64,000 nucleotides of DNA from Blastocrithidia nonstop (lineage: Eukaryota; Euglenozoa; Kinetoplastea; Trypanosomatida; Trypanosomatidae). Location: NCBI GenBank assembly GCA_028554745.1, contig JAQOTN010000023.1, positions 248,001-312,000 on the forward strand, given 5' to 3'. Of the stretch, positions 53,256-64,000 are shown one piece after another. Under the pieces are notes generated by a model. The model made no database searches. It was given only the letters and a program-made list of their open reading frames with translations, and was not told the origin of the DNA. Position numbers and translations under genes: made by a program. The number at the start of each line of letters is the position of its first letter. The first letter of the stretch is position 1.

Positions 53256-56200
53256 ATGGAGTTTTCAAAAAAATAACGTGCTGAGAGCGAAAGTATTACA
53301 GCGTAACAAGTCGTAGATGGTGAACGATTGAAAAGTAGAAAACATGGCAGACTTCGCCGCTTGAGCAGGAAGGAGTTTGTCTCCTCAAAACTACAAAGAT
53401 AATATTAATAGCATGTACGCCTAGCACAAAATTTTTTTTTGAAGGGTCAAAATAAAAATGCCGAAAAAGAAGCTATACTAGCATTGCGCATTCGCCCGAC
53501 TGCGCACATCTGTGCTTTGTTTGCAGCAATAGCGTAATCACAAGGATAGTATAATCGTGCCAGTGATTTTAGACTATTACAAGCATTTTTGGCTCGTGAT
53601 GTACAGTTATGAGAGTAGTTAATGCACTAATTTTTGTAACAAAACTTATTTTACAAGGCAATAATTTGTTTACAACGATTGTCAGCATTGTAAAACGCTA
53701 ATGCATAACGTTATAGAATGTTACAATTGCAATTAGCTGATTTGTTCATTGGTTTAGGTGAGATACAACGTGCGACTAGCGTTCTTGTGCCTTTATGAAA
53801 TAGTAGCAAATGTCGTGACTTTGAAGTTTTTGCACTGTTGGCAGGCCTATATTTTCAGCTAGGTAAATGAAATTCACTATAACGACTCGTGTAAAGTAGT
53901 TTACGTTATGCATTTCGACTTAGCTTTAATTCACTTGATGATAATAACAGCAAATAAATTTGCAATAAACGTTATGACAAAAATAATGATACTAGTAACG
54001 ATAGTAGCAATAAGAATATTCAGTAATCAATCGGTAGTTGTACTAGTGACAGTTATAGCATCAATGAAAATAAAATCGTGAACATCAATAACAATATATT
54101 TGATGTTAACGACATTAACAATGACAGAGATGGGAACGATTAATTTTCTGTTAACGGAATAAATATTGATGGCGCTAATAGTAAAGTAGATGAGAAAGTT
54201 TTACGCAAAGAACTTTAAAGTTTACACCAATAGTAAAGCACGAATACTTAACAAACTTCAAATTCAAATAAAATTGACGCAGAAGAGCTGCTAAGCGAAT
54301 AAAAGTAAAAAAAATATGCTCAACCTAAAAAAAGGACCACTAAACGAGTTCGCTTTTTCGGTTTAGATGACAATCAGAGCGATTAATCTTTGCCTCTTTA
54401 CAAATATAAACACATTGATTAATAGTCTAGGTTAAAGACGTACGATGACACGTTATCAACAGCAACAGTATCAACATTATACTAATAACATACAAACTGT
54501 ACAAAAGTATTATAACAAAACAAAATTAACAATGTAAACGATTAAAAGATGAGCTAAGATGTCAGAAACAATATTGATGACATTGATAGTAACGGAAATA
54601 TTGCCTTCAACAGCGTTAACGATAAGCACATAAATAATAATGCAGTTATCGGTGACAGCTACGCGACGCCACTAGATGATTAGTTTAACTTTGATCAATT
54701 AGTAAATACTTAAAAATTTAATAATGATCATAGCTCAATTTATTGTAATTAATTGAACCAAAATAAGAGTATACCTTCGACTTATGCTCAAACCCATTTG
54801 GCACCTAGCAATGGTGAAGGGCACGTTGCAAATGTTGATATGTAGCAACGACAAACAGAAATTTCATGAAACAATAGTATTAGTGAAGAATTAAGGTCAG
54901 TAAATTAGCAGGTAGAGAATTCGGCAAATGCAAATAACTCGTACTCTGCTGCACTTGCAGCGTAAACAGTGCGAAATATGTACGGGTAAGTGATCGTGCT
55001 CAAGAGCAACACCACACGACGTAATTTCTTAACGTTGGTGAACGTGCACACAGAACTGCTTAATTAACGAGGCAGATATTGAGAAACCATCAGATTGTTA
55101 TAACACACTTCGGCTTGTTTGCAGGTAAAGATGGTTGAACTTCCACCTGATTTACTTGTTCGTCTTGCAACCGCCTATGCCTTTATTGGTGATCATAATG
55201 CTCAATGCAAATAAATTATGCAATATGTGCTAAAAACATGTTTGATTGATTAATATGGTGATGTTTTACTAGATGCGGCAGTTAATTTGCAAAAAGTTGG
55301 TATGTACTAGGGTGCCATTGACATTTACACACAAATTACTTACTTCTTCTAACAACAGTTAAGTAGTAAAATGAGTGAGTTAGACCGATAATAATGTAGC
55401 AGCAATAGTAGAAAAGGAAACGACTTGCTAATCTAGTCAGCTTTATTACGAGAGGATGTCAATAACATTAAAATTATTCTGAGCTCTGCATACAATGGTC
55501 ATGCGCATTGTATGTATGCTCTTTCAAAAATTGATTAATCGTACATATTAGCCCGCAAAGCAATAGAATTTGACAAATAACATCTGCAAGCTCGACTCTT
55601 ACTTGCAAAGGTATTATATTATCATAAACATAAGCTTGATGATGCTATTAGTGTTTTAACGCCTAATGTACATGAGCCAGTGCTACATCGCATTCAGCTA
55701 GGTATTTTTCTAGTTCGTTTGTTTAAGCAAGCTAATAAATATGTGTAATCGGTTGCGTTAGGTGTATCCATCTTTGATTTGATCTTAAACAGCTTCGATG
55801 ATGGTGACAATTAGTCAGTTGCACCTGGTTCTAGTAAACGTTCTACTACGTTGCTACGATTACCATCTATGTCACGCGCGAGTTCTGCTATTGTGGCTGC
55901 TAACACACTAGCAGGTGCTACTGGAAGTAATTCGCTTTATGGTATGAGCAACTATGTAAATAATTCGCAGAACAGCACAACACTCTTGTCCATGTCAATG
56001 GCGGCGTCAATACGCGCTTCATCGTCTGTTTTTCAGCAACAGCACAACCGTCGTGGTCAAGGTGCACTCACAACCACTATTTACGGCTCATCTGCGGCAG
56101 CTGCGTCAAGAGCTGGTAGTGTGATTGACAAAGATGATAAGAGTGAACTGTCATAGTCATAATCGCATCAGGATGCGTCGTTCATCTTTCGCTTCCACCG

Positions 56201-57911
56201 CAAGCGAAAAGCGCGAAGACAGTCTTTGTACAATACTATGAAACTGAAATAAGAGAATAAAAATGAGAATGTAGAAGGTGCTGATATCAAAAAATTTAAC
56301 AGCTTAAGAAATATTAGGTACAATAATGAAGACATTAATTATGTAATACCCACTACGACAAGAATGTAAAGTAATGAAGAAAAGTGGCATGATAACCACG
56401 AGACATTATTGTAAGTGTAAGATGAAAAAAATGTGCCTAAAGGTCAAGGAGCACTACGCACAAAGTCTGAGGTATTGACAACGTAAAAGGCAACAAGTGA
56501 TAGCATGAATAGTGCCAACATCACTTCTACTGACGTCGAACACAGTAATAAAAGCAAAGACTGTAATAAAAATTGTTAAAATAGTAGTGCACAGCGCACG
56601 TTTCAATGTGGCAATTTACAGTAATGGTAATAGTAACGTTTTGTTAATGATCGACAGCATAATATATAACTATAAGATGCAAATATGTTATAGTTGTAGC
56701 AATAATAATAATAATAATAATTACAGTAGTAGATTCCAAGCCTTGAATAGGTAAGTAAAAAATTTGACGACCCAGTTATGGCGGCACTTTTTCTAAACAT
56801 ATCAACACAGAATCCAATAACAATGAGCAACGTAGGACATGACAATTATAAGAAACAGTTTGCGCATAATAACGCTGAACATAACTAGGGTGCAACTCAT
56901 CAGTAAAGGTAAAATCAATAAAAACAATAGTAGACATTGGCTATACCGAATTACAGTGACAAAAATGAATGTAATGTTGTCAATGAGTCAATCTTTGCTT
57001 CGAACATTCAAAACGACGCTGTCAATTTGACTACGTCCTATGATAGTGATATTAATAGAGTAACCACACGATAAGTAATTGCAGCTATTGGACAGCGAAG
57101 TTTGTTATAGCTTGCTGTTAATATTGTGTAGTGCTACAGCTTACTTGATAAATTTACATAAGCTAAGTAATTTGCTTCAGTTGCGGTGAGTCGTTTTGCA
57201 AAGCGAAAGTTGTTTAGACAGATGGGTAATACGCTGGAGCGTCCATTACGACTGGCAATTCTGCGAGCTGCTCTCACTGCGGAGCAGAGCGAGGACGCAT
57301 ACCGAATAGGTATACGATTACTTCAATAAGACAGTACAACAAATGAGCGGAATGAAGTTTTTTGATTACTTCATAGTGTACTTAACAAGTGCTAAGATCG
57401 TTCTTCTATTTTGTATCGTCTTTTCATGTAAGGTGCGTGTGACGTTCCATTAATTGTGCTATTAGCGAATCGATATTATCAAACACGTTCCTTTTCTCGA
57501 GTACTCAATTTATATTTGATTGCACTTAAGGAGAGACCTAATGATGCACTGTTAAATTTTTTAGTTGGGCTAACGTATTTACTGTGCAGTCATCAGAAAC
57601 CGTCACGTCAACGTGAAGGGTGTGTTAGTGCAGGCATGTATTACCTAAATCTGTATCAAAGTTTGTTGATAGCATCAAACGTGCAACGAACAGGTGAGGC
57701 TATGTACAACTGCGCGCGTGCGTTACAGTATCTTAGAGTATTCTATTTATGCATTCCATTGTACAGAGAGATTGCGTTTAGTTTACCTATACCTTCACAT
57801 TGCACTTTAACAATCAAACACGCAGCGTAGCTTAATTTGTACTGAATATATTATCACAACAGCGGTAATCGTGAACTTGCACTTGCTAGCTTACCGCGAT
57901 TGATATAGTAA
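53256..57911 (+). CDS. TPR protein like TFIIIC tau131 / GTF3C3
   Basis: About 1551 residues. The N-terminus has an acidic/basic lead (KHGRLRRLSRKEFVSSKLQ) and then TPR repeats: LAQNFFLKGQNKNAEKEAIL, ALRIRPTAHICALFAAIAES, DVQLWEELMHEFLEQNLFYK and RYRMLQLQLADLFIGLGEIQ, matching the first TPR array of the Pol III factor TFIIIC tau131, where LW.. and P-A/T positions are conserved. The middle is a long Asn/Asp/Ser-rich insertion. The C-terminus returns to TPRs: NRYYQTRSFSRVLNLYLIAL, EAMYNCARALQYLRVFYLCI and LNLYWIYYHNSGNRELALAS, again as in tau131. Trp codons at conserved TPR positions are UGA. The protein probably ends at the UAA 57909-57911, directly after a UAG. TFIIIC subunits have been hard to identify in trypanosomatids, so the call needs profile confirmation. 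Confidence 0.7.
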
Positions 57912-58763
57912 AAGCTAACAAGCTAAAAAATAAGAAATAAATACAAGGTTGATATATATTTTCTTTAAAAAAAATTGATATGAATGTTACTTAAATTCAC
58001 TAAAATACATTTTATAAAAATCTATTTTATAAAAGTATGCTGTTTGTGTTTTCTACAATCAATGAAATATTTATACTCAAAATGAAAAGTCTATATTCTC
58101 TAGCAATAGATTAATTATATAATTTGCAACAACTTTCTGTGAATTGCGAAATAATAATAAATGAACTACTAACTATTCAAAAAAGCATTACTCCTTGCTA
58201 AATTTAATTACCTTTTTATCCTTTTATTTTTTTCTTCCCAAGCAAATTTTTTCTTGAGGATAGCAAAGCTGTTATAGAATTCTGATATTAAGAATAATTA
58301 TTTTATCAAGGTGAATTTACATTAACTATATAATAATAGTTTCTTCTAATTTTACGTGCTTTACTGTACTTATTTAGCACAAATATATATTTACTTTGAC
58401 TTCTTCGTGGTTTTAGTATTTATACGTTTAATTTATTATTTATTTATTTATAGTGAATAATTGTTGATCTTTTACATTTATACCATATATTTATCTTTTT
58501 GTAATTTCAGTCGGAAAAAAATAAATAAAGGTATAAAATTAGTTTAACTTCAAGTAGGTTTTTTAAACAAAAATTAATAAATCAAATTTGTATAGTTTTT
58601 CAGTAGAAAACAAAAATCTAAAAAAAAAATATATTTACTTCGATTTGTACATAAAATTGTACAATTGATTAAATCACATATTTGTATTTTGTTTCAATTG
58701 TCAACATCGAAGAAATTACATTAACTGGTCGGTTATAATAATTTTACTGATTGGTCCGCACAT

Positions 58764-58815
<52 letters not shown>

Positions 58816-58938
58816 AACAAAAGAAGATTATCTACACAAATAATTATTTCCTTTTGTCATCAAGAACTGTAACTTCTCGGCGAACAAGATTTGCAATTTT
58901 TAAAAAAAAATCTAATTTGACAAATTACCTAGACAGAG
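57912..58938. other. Intergenic with (CA)n microsatellite
   Basis: AT-rich spacer that ends in a (CA)n tract at about 58766-58813, upstream of the FUSC gene. Pyrimidine-rich DNA ending in AG between the repeat and the ATG could act as splice acceptor. No gene is seen. Confidence 0.6.
58766..58813. repeat. (CA)n microsatellite
   Basis: About 24 perfect CA units on the plus strand, roughly 130 bases upstream of the FUSC gene start. Confidence 0.95.
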
Positions 58939-61900
58939 ATGCAATAATCTAATCATAACAGAATGTAACGTGAAAGTGAATAGTCGAAGACAACAGCGCA
59001 GAATAGTTCATTTCATATTTCATATGCCAACGACGATGCGCCTCCTTTTGCAGTAACGCAGCCGTTCGGATAAAACAATCGAACAGAGGCTATATAAAAA
59101 TTTCTAAACACGCCAACTACAACATCAACGCATGCGGCCACGTTACACGATGAGCAAGCTATAAAGTCAACTAATGTTAGTGCTCATACACTGCCACGAT
59201 TAGTTGCATCCTAATCAAATTTCTCTACTCTCATCAATGCCAACGACAGAACATTATTACAGCACAGACAACACAGCGACACAACACTGACAGGTGTTGC
59301 TGGCAATGCTAGCAGCAAAGCAACTCCGCAGTGAATGAGTGGTTTACTTTCCAGCTAACAAGAAAAGAAAAATATAAACTCTATAAGTGTGGCACGTCCA
59401 ACAGGTCATTAGTTGGAACTATAATCATCACCACGCTTACAGTTTTGTAGTCGAAAAGAAGCTAACGATTTCAATTAGTATGATATGAACACAACCAACT
59501 CTTCATCTTCGACACCAGCACAAACACCTCTACCACCTGTTGTCAATGAGACATTTACCTTTGCATAGGTGTAGTCTAGACAAACGTTACACCCAGTTAA
59601 TTAGTTGTAGCGCCAACGCAATAACGCAGGATCACCATCTAGCATCTATAGCAGTGTGAGCGGACATGCCAGTCTGCATAACGTACACGTCACACGTTCA
59701 CCTAAACGTGCACAATTACCTGCTAATTCGTCACATAGTGATCTTTACAACTTTAGTTCCAACACCACTTTACCACTTGAGAATCGATCAAAGTCATAAA
59801 AATTTGATGTAGCTCTTTTTAAAGAAAATGTAAATACCACTAGTGCGGCTAATGTTATTAGCAAAAATGCTATAGCGAGCAATAAAGCAGTTATTACCAG
59901 CGTCTAACGCAATTATAACAATAATATTAGCAGTAATAATAACAATTGACTGTTAAACTCAAAGAAGGCAACTGGATTTGGGTTGCATCAAACGTCTCCT
60001 GCTATCACATCCACTACGAGTTATATAGTGCAAGGTAAATTTGCGAATTTATCGCGTTAAGGTACACCTCCGTCAAATTATTTATAGACTAAACATGCAC
60101 AAACTCTGTACGCACGTAGTGCGGGCAAAGTTACTACAATGAGTCATCAGGCACGAAGTCAGTCGCCGTCTAAAAAGCCACAATGACTAAGTGCGGTTGA
60201 GCGGGCAAAACGGTCGGATGAAAATTTTGGACTGTCCTCGTACAGTCCACTTTTACCACCATAACAAAATAAATTAGGCCTACAAGCTCGTCGAGCTGCT
60301 CAGCAAGGTCAACTGACCGCCTCACAGCTACGTAATTATGAAATGATGATGATGATGTCGTCGCCGCCATCGTCGTCGGACAAGAAAACTGCACCGCCTA
60401 ATACGGTGTTAACGGCGTATATTAATTCATCGACTGATCAGAAAGTCTTAACCGCAGCCTAACGTGGAGGCTGATTTGGTGTTAACAATAACATACCTCA
60501 GCCATACTCTCCTGTGAATAAGAAAGGTGGTAATAGTGTTATGACAAACAACAACAACAACATCATCAAAAGCAACAATGATAATAACAATAATTACAAT
60601 AATAATAACAACTATAGTGTAAATAATAATAATACGCAAAATGTTTATGGCAATAACATTGTCAACACATCACAGAACAATAGCACCAATGCACAGCTTG
60701 AAACACCTGCGTGATTGCGTTAATCACGCCATGCCCTTTAGTCACACTCTCCACTGTTAATCAAAATGAATGACAAGTCTTCTTTTTCACCTAGCATGTC
60801 CGCACATGAGTAGGTGTTAATGAGTAGTGAGTATCACCACAGTCGACACTCGTCAAACCATGCACTGTCATCGCAATCCATTCACCGTCGCCGTCCACAT
60901 GTTCGTGCGATGCGGCCAACTTCACCATCTCCAATTTCATCGACGTTGTTTGCCGGAGGAAGTGCGTTTATGAACGGTGCCAGTAAAGGTGTACTCGTGG
61001 CATCATAGAGTGTTCATACTAGTCACATGGGTAATGTTAAAAATTTGTTTAGTAGTGCTACTAATACTTCAAATGGTGTACACTATACCAACAATATGGC
61101 TGGATCAATACATGGTGTGATTAACTCACCCAACTGTAAGACCTTGTCTGTTCCACCAAGTGAATTAAACAGTGTACACACCACATGCAATAAACCCACT
61201 GCAAAACCGTAAATGAAATGATCACAAAGTATACAAAAATTAGCCATGCCATGGTCAAGCGATGCTGCACACGCTGCATTGACAAGTACAGTGACTAATT
61301 TACCAGTTCTGACCGCCACGTAGGAAAAAATGCAAAGTACACAAATGCAACAACCACTGTGGCATTCTGCACAAGGGTCAAACGGAAATGAGTCAAGTGC
61401 AATTTACAATAAAAACACAAACAATAACAATACTAACAACAACAACAACAAAAACAACAAGACCAACAATAACAATATGAATGGTTATAATAACAATAAC
61501 AATAACAACAACAATAACAATAACAACAATAACAATAATAATGGTGACCATTCTTCAACATTTGGCTCCACTTCAAAACGAAAAGGTAAAAAATAGAATA
61601 ACAATGATGTTTCTCGATCTAATGATAAGGTAAAAGATGTGTAAATTAAACACGGTGATGAAGATGAGCGTGATGAGCGTAACTTTCATCTCCGTAACGT
61701 TAATGCGTTACATGCCATACCGTGAGATCAACGAAGGCAATTGCCCATGACAAGCTTTGGTACTCGCTTCTTTGCACTACTGAGTTCACCTCGCTTCTGA
61801 GAGAAGTTTGATTGAACAGTACGTGGTTCTCTCATTACGGTGTTGCCTACCATGATTTTATCCTTGTAACCAACTACATCGTACAAATTTCCAATGGCCT

Positions 61901-64000
61901 CGTTGCTTGCGTTCAATGCATTCTGAATCACCATGCCGACGTTTGGTAGTGGACTACGATAGCTGTATATTGCACTAAAAGGTTTTTCTACTGGCTTTGT
62001 GCTATTTTGCATTGTGCTGGCAATGCGACCAGGACCGTAGTGACTGACGATTTTAATTTTATTCATTCTCATCTTAGTCACGTCGATGATTGCACAACAG
62101 ACAAAGAAGACATGCGCGTATGTTCTCGCAGCGACAATGATGCAGTACATTGCCGATTACAACACCACACAGTACTCGTACATACGTGATTATCTTGTCT
62201 GCTTACTCATTTCGTTATCTTTCGGCTTAGCTGGGTTTCTCATTCCGTTCATTCGTTGATCCAGTGACATTGCTCGTCACTATACCAGTGCTATGGGTAC
62301 GGCGTTGAGTATTAGTGTACAGGGCACCTGTTCTAGTTTCTGAACACGCAACCCAATGTAACGTGAACTGAATGTGGTACGGCTACAGCAACTTCGAGTG
62401 ACCGCGGAGACGTGTATTCAGAAAGTGTAAGTGGCACTTTCGTAGACTGGTTACGAACCACACTTGGGCATATACGTATCTAGACTTCGTACTCGATTTA
62501 ACTTTTGTAAGTAAATTCACAAGATATTAGGGTCTATGGTGACGGTAATATAGTTAATTGCGTAAGATCCATCACTAATTGACACGCCCATGTGCACCGC
62601 GTTTGGTCAACAGATTGGAGATGACTTGGCTATTATTTCGTCTGCAATGGACAATATGATTTTGAAGATTGTTGACTTTCATCGCTTGATTACGATGAAT
62701 GAGATTGTGTTTTTCCGTGAAGCACGCGAGCGATTTCAGCTGGCACTGTCACGCGTACGTGAGGATGTGATACTGACCAATGAAAACTACGAAACCGACG
62801 AATCGGACGTTTTCCTCGGCTTTTTCATGTTTAGCGTGGATGAGTTATGTGACACAATTAGCAACTTTAAACCCGATGGTGAACCATACAACGCATTAAC
62901 CTACTTGCTAACATTTCCTCTCCGTGATTTGCGAAGTGCTATTGACGCATTCAAGTTTCTGTACGAGGCCATTGTACACAACCGCACCATTACTCGCCGG
63001 TTAAAGGAATCTATTAAGCTTTCCTTGTGTATGACCGTGCCATGCATCTTTCAAGTTTACGCGTTAGGCAACAACGCTAATAGTCCAATGGCCGGGGCAG
63101 CCATCATCGCATTAATTTACAACCCTACCGGGTCTGAGAGTTTCCACTACGCCTCTGGCCGTCTGCAAGGGACTGTGTTAGGCTCCATGGCGGCATTGAT
63201 GGGTGTGCAAGTAGCACAGGACCGACGTGGTGTGCTGTATGTATTTATTGCACTCATTAGTTTTATTGGTGCCTATGTACAAGCTGCACCGGGGTTTTAC
63301 GCATTAGGCAATGCGATTGTGTGTAGTACAATTTCCATCATGACACAATACACCAACCAAAATGCCGCCATGACACGTATTCAACAAAACTGTTTTGCCA
63401 TATTGTTATATTTTGTTATTGCCTGTGTGGTGTGACCGATGCGTGGCCATACAAAAGTAAAGATGGGTCTTGATGTGAGTCTGCGGTGTTTACGTGAGTC
63501 GACGGCTCGATTGCTACGAAATTTAGATATGCCATAGCAACCACTGTAAATTGTGGCAGATGTGTCTGCCTTGCTAAAGTAGATGTCCAAGAAAATAAAC
63601 CTGCAAGTTAAGTTTATACCAGGTGCGATTGAGTAACCAACCATGTCAAGTGCACAATTTCCATAAGATGCCTGAAAGGACATTGTCAACGCACAGCGTA
63701 AGATATATGCTACCTTGACCATGATGAACTTTGCCTATCAAACGTTTATGTCAAGCCGGGCAGACAGTGATACCGAGTTATCTGTACACTGGGTAATCTT
63801 GCACCGTATCGCATAACACGCACGAGATTTATCTGATCTTGTGTATGCTACGATTGATTTGTATTTACTCTCACTGGCGCGTGTGACGGTGGTGCCTACC
63901 ACACACCTAACGAGACTACGTCGTGGTATGATGGATGCGCATGAGGCTATTTTGAATACATACATTCAAACCATTCAACGTCAAGTGGCAGGCGAAGATG
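58939..64000 (+). CDS. FUSC/ALMT-like transporter with long Asn-rich N-terminus (partial, 3' end outside)
   Basis: The frame is open to the window edge (1687 codons seen). Residues 1 to about 930 are low complexity, rich in Ser, Thr and Asn, with a poly-Asn block encoded by AAC/AAT near 61405-61545. From about residue 935 the sequence becomes a polytopic membrane protein of the fusaric-acid-resistance / aluminium-activated malate transporter type. The first membrane block is at about 949-1115 (FCIVLAMRPGPEWLTILILF, SYIRDYLVCLLISLSFGLAG) and the second at about 1357-1499 (AGAAIIALIYNPTGSESFHY, ASGRLQGTVLGSMAALMGV, LYVFIALISFIGAYVQAAPG), followed by a cytosolic helical region. The two-block layout with a GRLQGT motif is typical of FUSC. 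GC rises to about 45% in the transporter part. UGA encodes Trp at several points, for example after IACVV. Confidence 0.88.

Noticed and set aside
58766-58813. Regular repeat as a possible CRISPR-like array
   Set aside because: It is a simple CA microsatellite without spacers, in a nuclear eukaryotic genome.

Overview
The window is AT-rich nuclear DNA that is best explained as a trypanosomatid kinetoplastid using a Blastocrithidia-type genetic code, in which UAA and UAG read as glutamate, UGA reads as tryptophan, and UAA also ends the genes. Three things support this. The glucose-6-phosphate isomerase (GPI) at 47.1-48.9 kb matches the kinetoplastid glycosomal enzyme along its whole length and ends in the peroxisome/glycosome signal SRL. 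Its 15 internal stop codons include many at invariant Glu positions (UAA, UAG) and one at an invariant Trp position (UGA). The same substitutions recur in V-ATPase subunit F, a CEP164-like WW protein, a TFIIIC-like TPR protein and others. Every gene I recognise whose end lies in the window ends in UAA.

Reading with this code, the window holds two divergent directional gene clusters and no visible cis-introns, as expected for polycistronic trypanosomatid transcription. The left cluster (about 41.76 kb down to 0.48 kb) is all on the minus strand. In transcription order it contains a large helical hypothetical protein, the CEP164-like basal-body protein, four hypothetical proteins (29.1-26.5, 23.4-22.7, 18.3-17.3 and 14.5-13.8 kb), a 1560-residue Gln/Glu-rich coiled-coil protein, the SSU-processome factor UTP23, a bromodomain factor and an iron-containing alcohol dehydrogenase. 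The right cluster (about 44.9 kb to the end) is all on the plus strand. It contains a small hypothetical protein, V-ATPase subunit F, a possible membrane protein, GPI, an OsmC-like mitochondrial protein, a Sec61-beta-like protein, the TFIIIC tau131/GTF3C3-like TPR protein and a FUSC-family transporter that runs off the edge. The roughly 3.2 kb between the clusters is a divergent strand-switch region carrying two G-rich tracts, and is a candidate transcription start region.

The genes mix housekeeping roles (glycolysis in glycosomes, vacuolar proton pump, ER translocon, rRNA processing, Pol III transcription, chromatin reading, flagellum base) with hypothetical proteins full of Asn, Gln, Ser and Glu tracts. 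Several conserved domains (PIN of UTP23, bromodomain) are split by low-complexity insertions of 200-350 residues. Intergenic gaps of 2-4.4 kb, about 20-25% GC and rich in microsatellites, are much longer than is usual for trypanosomatids.

Limits: when all three stops are sense codons, any frame in very AT-rich DNA looks protein-like to the eye. I therefore call genes confidently only where there is homology or a clear compositional signal. Positions of UAA terminators for the hypothetical proteins are uncertain, because UAA is also a sense codon.
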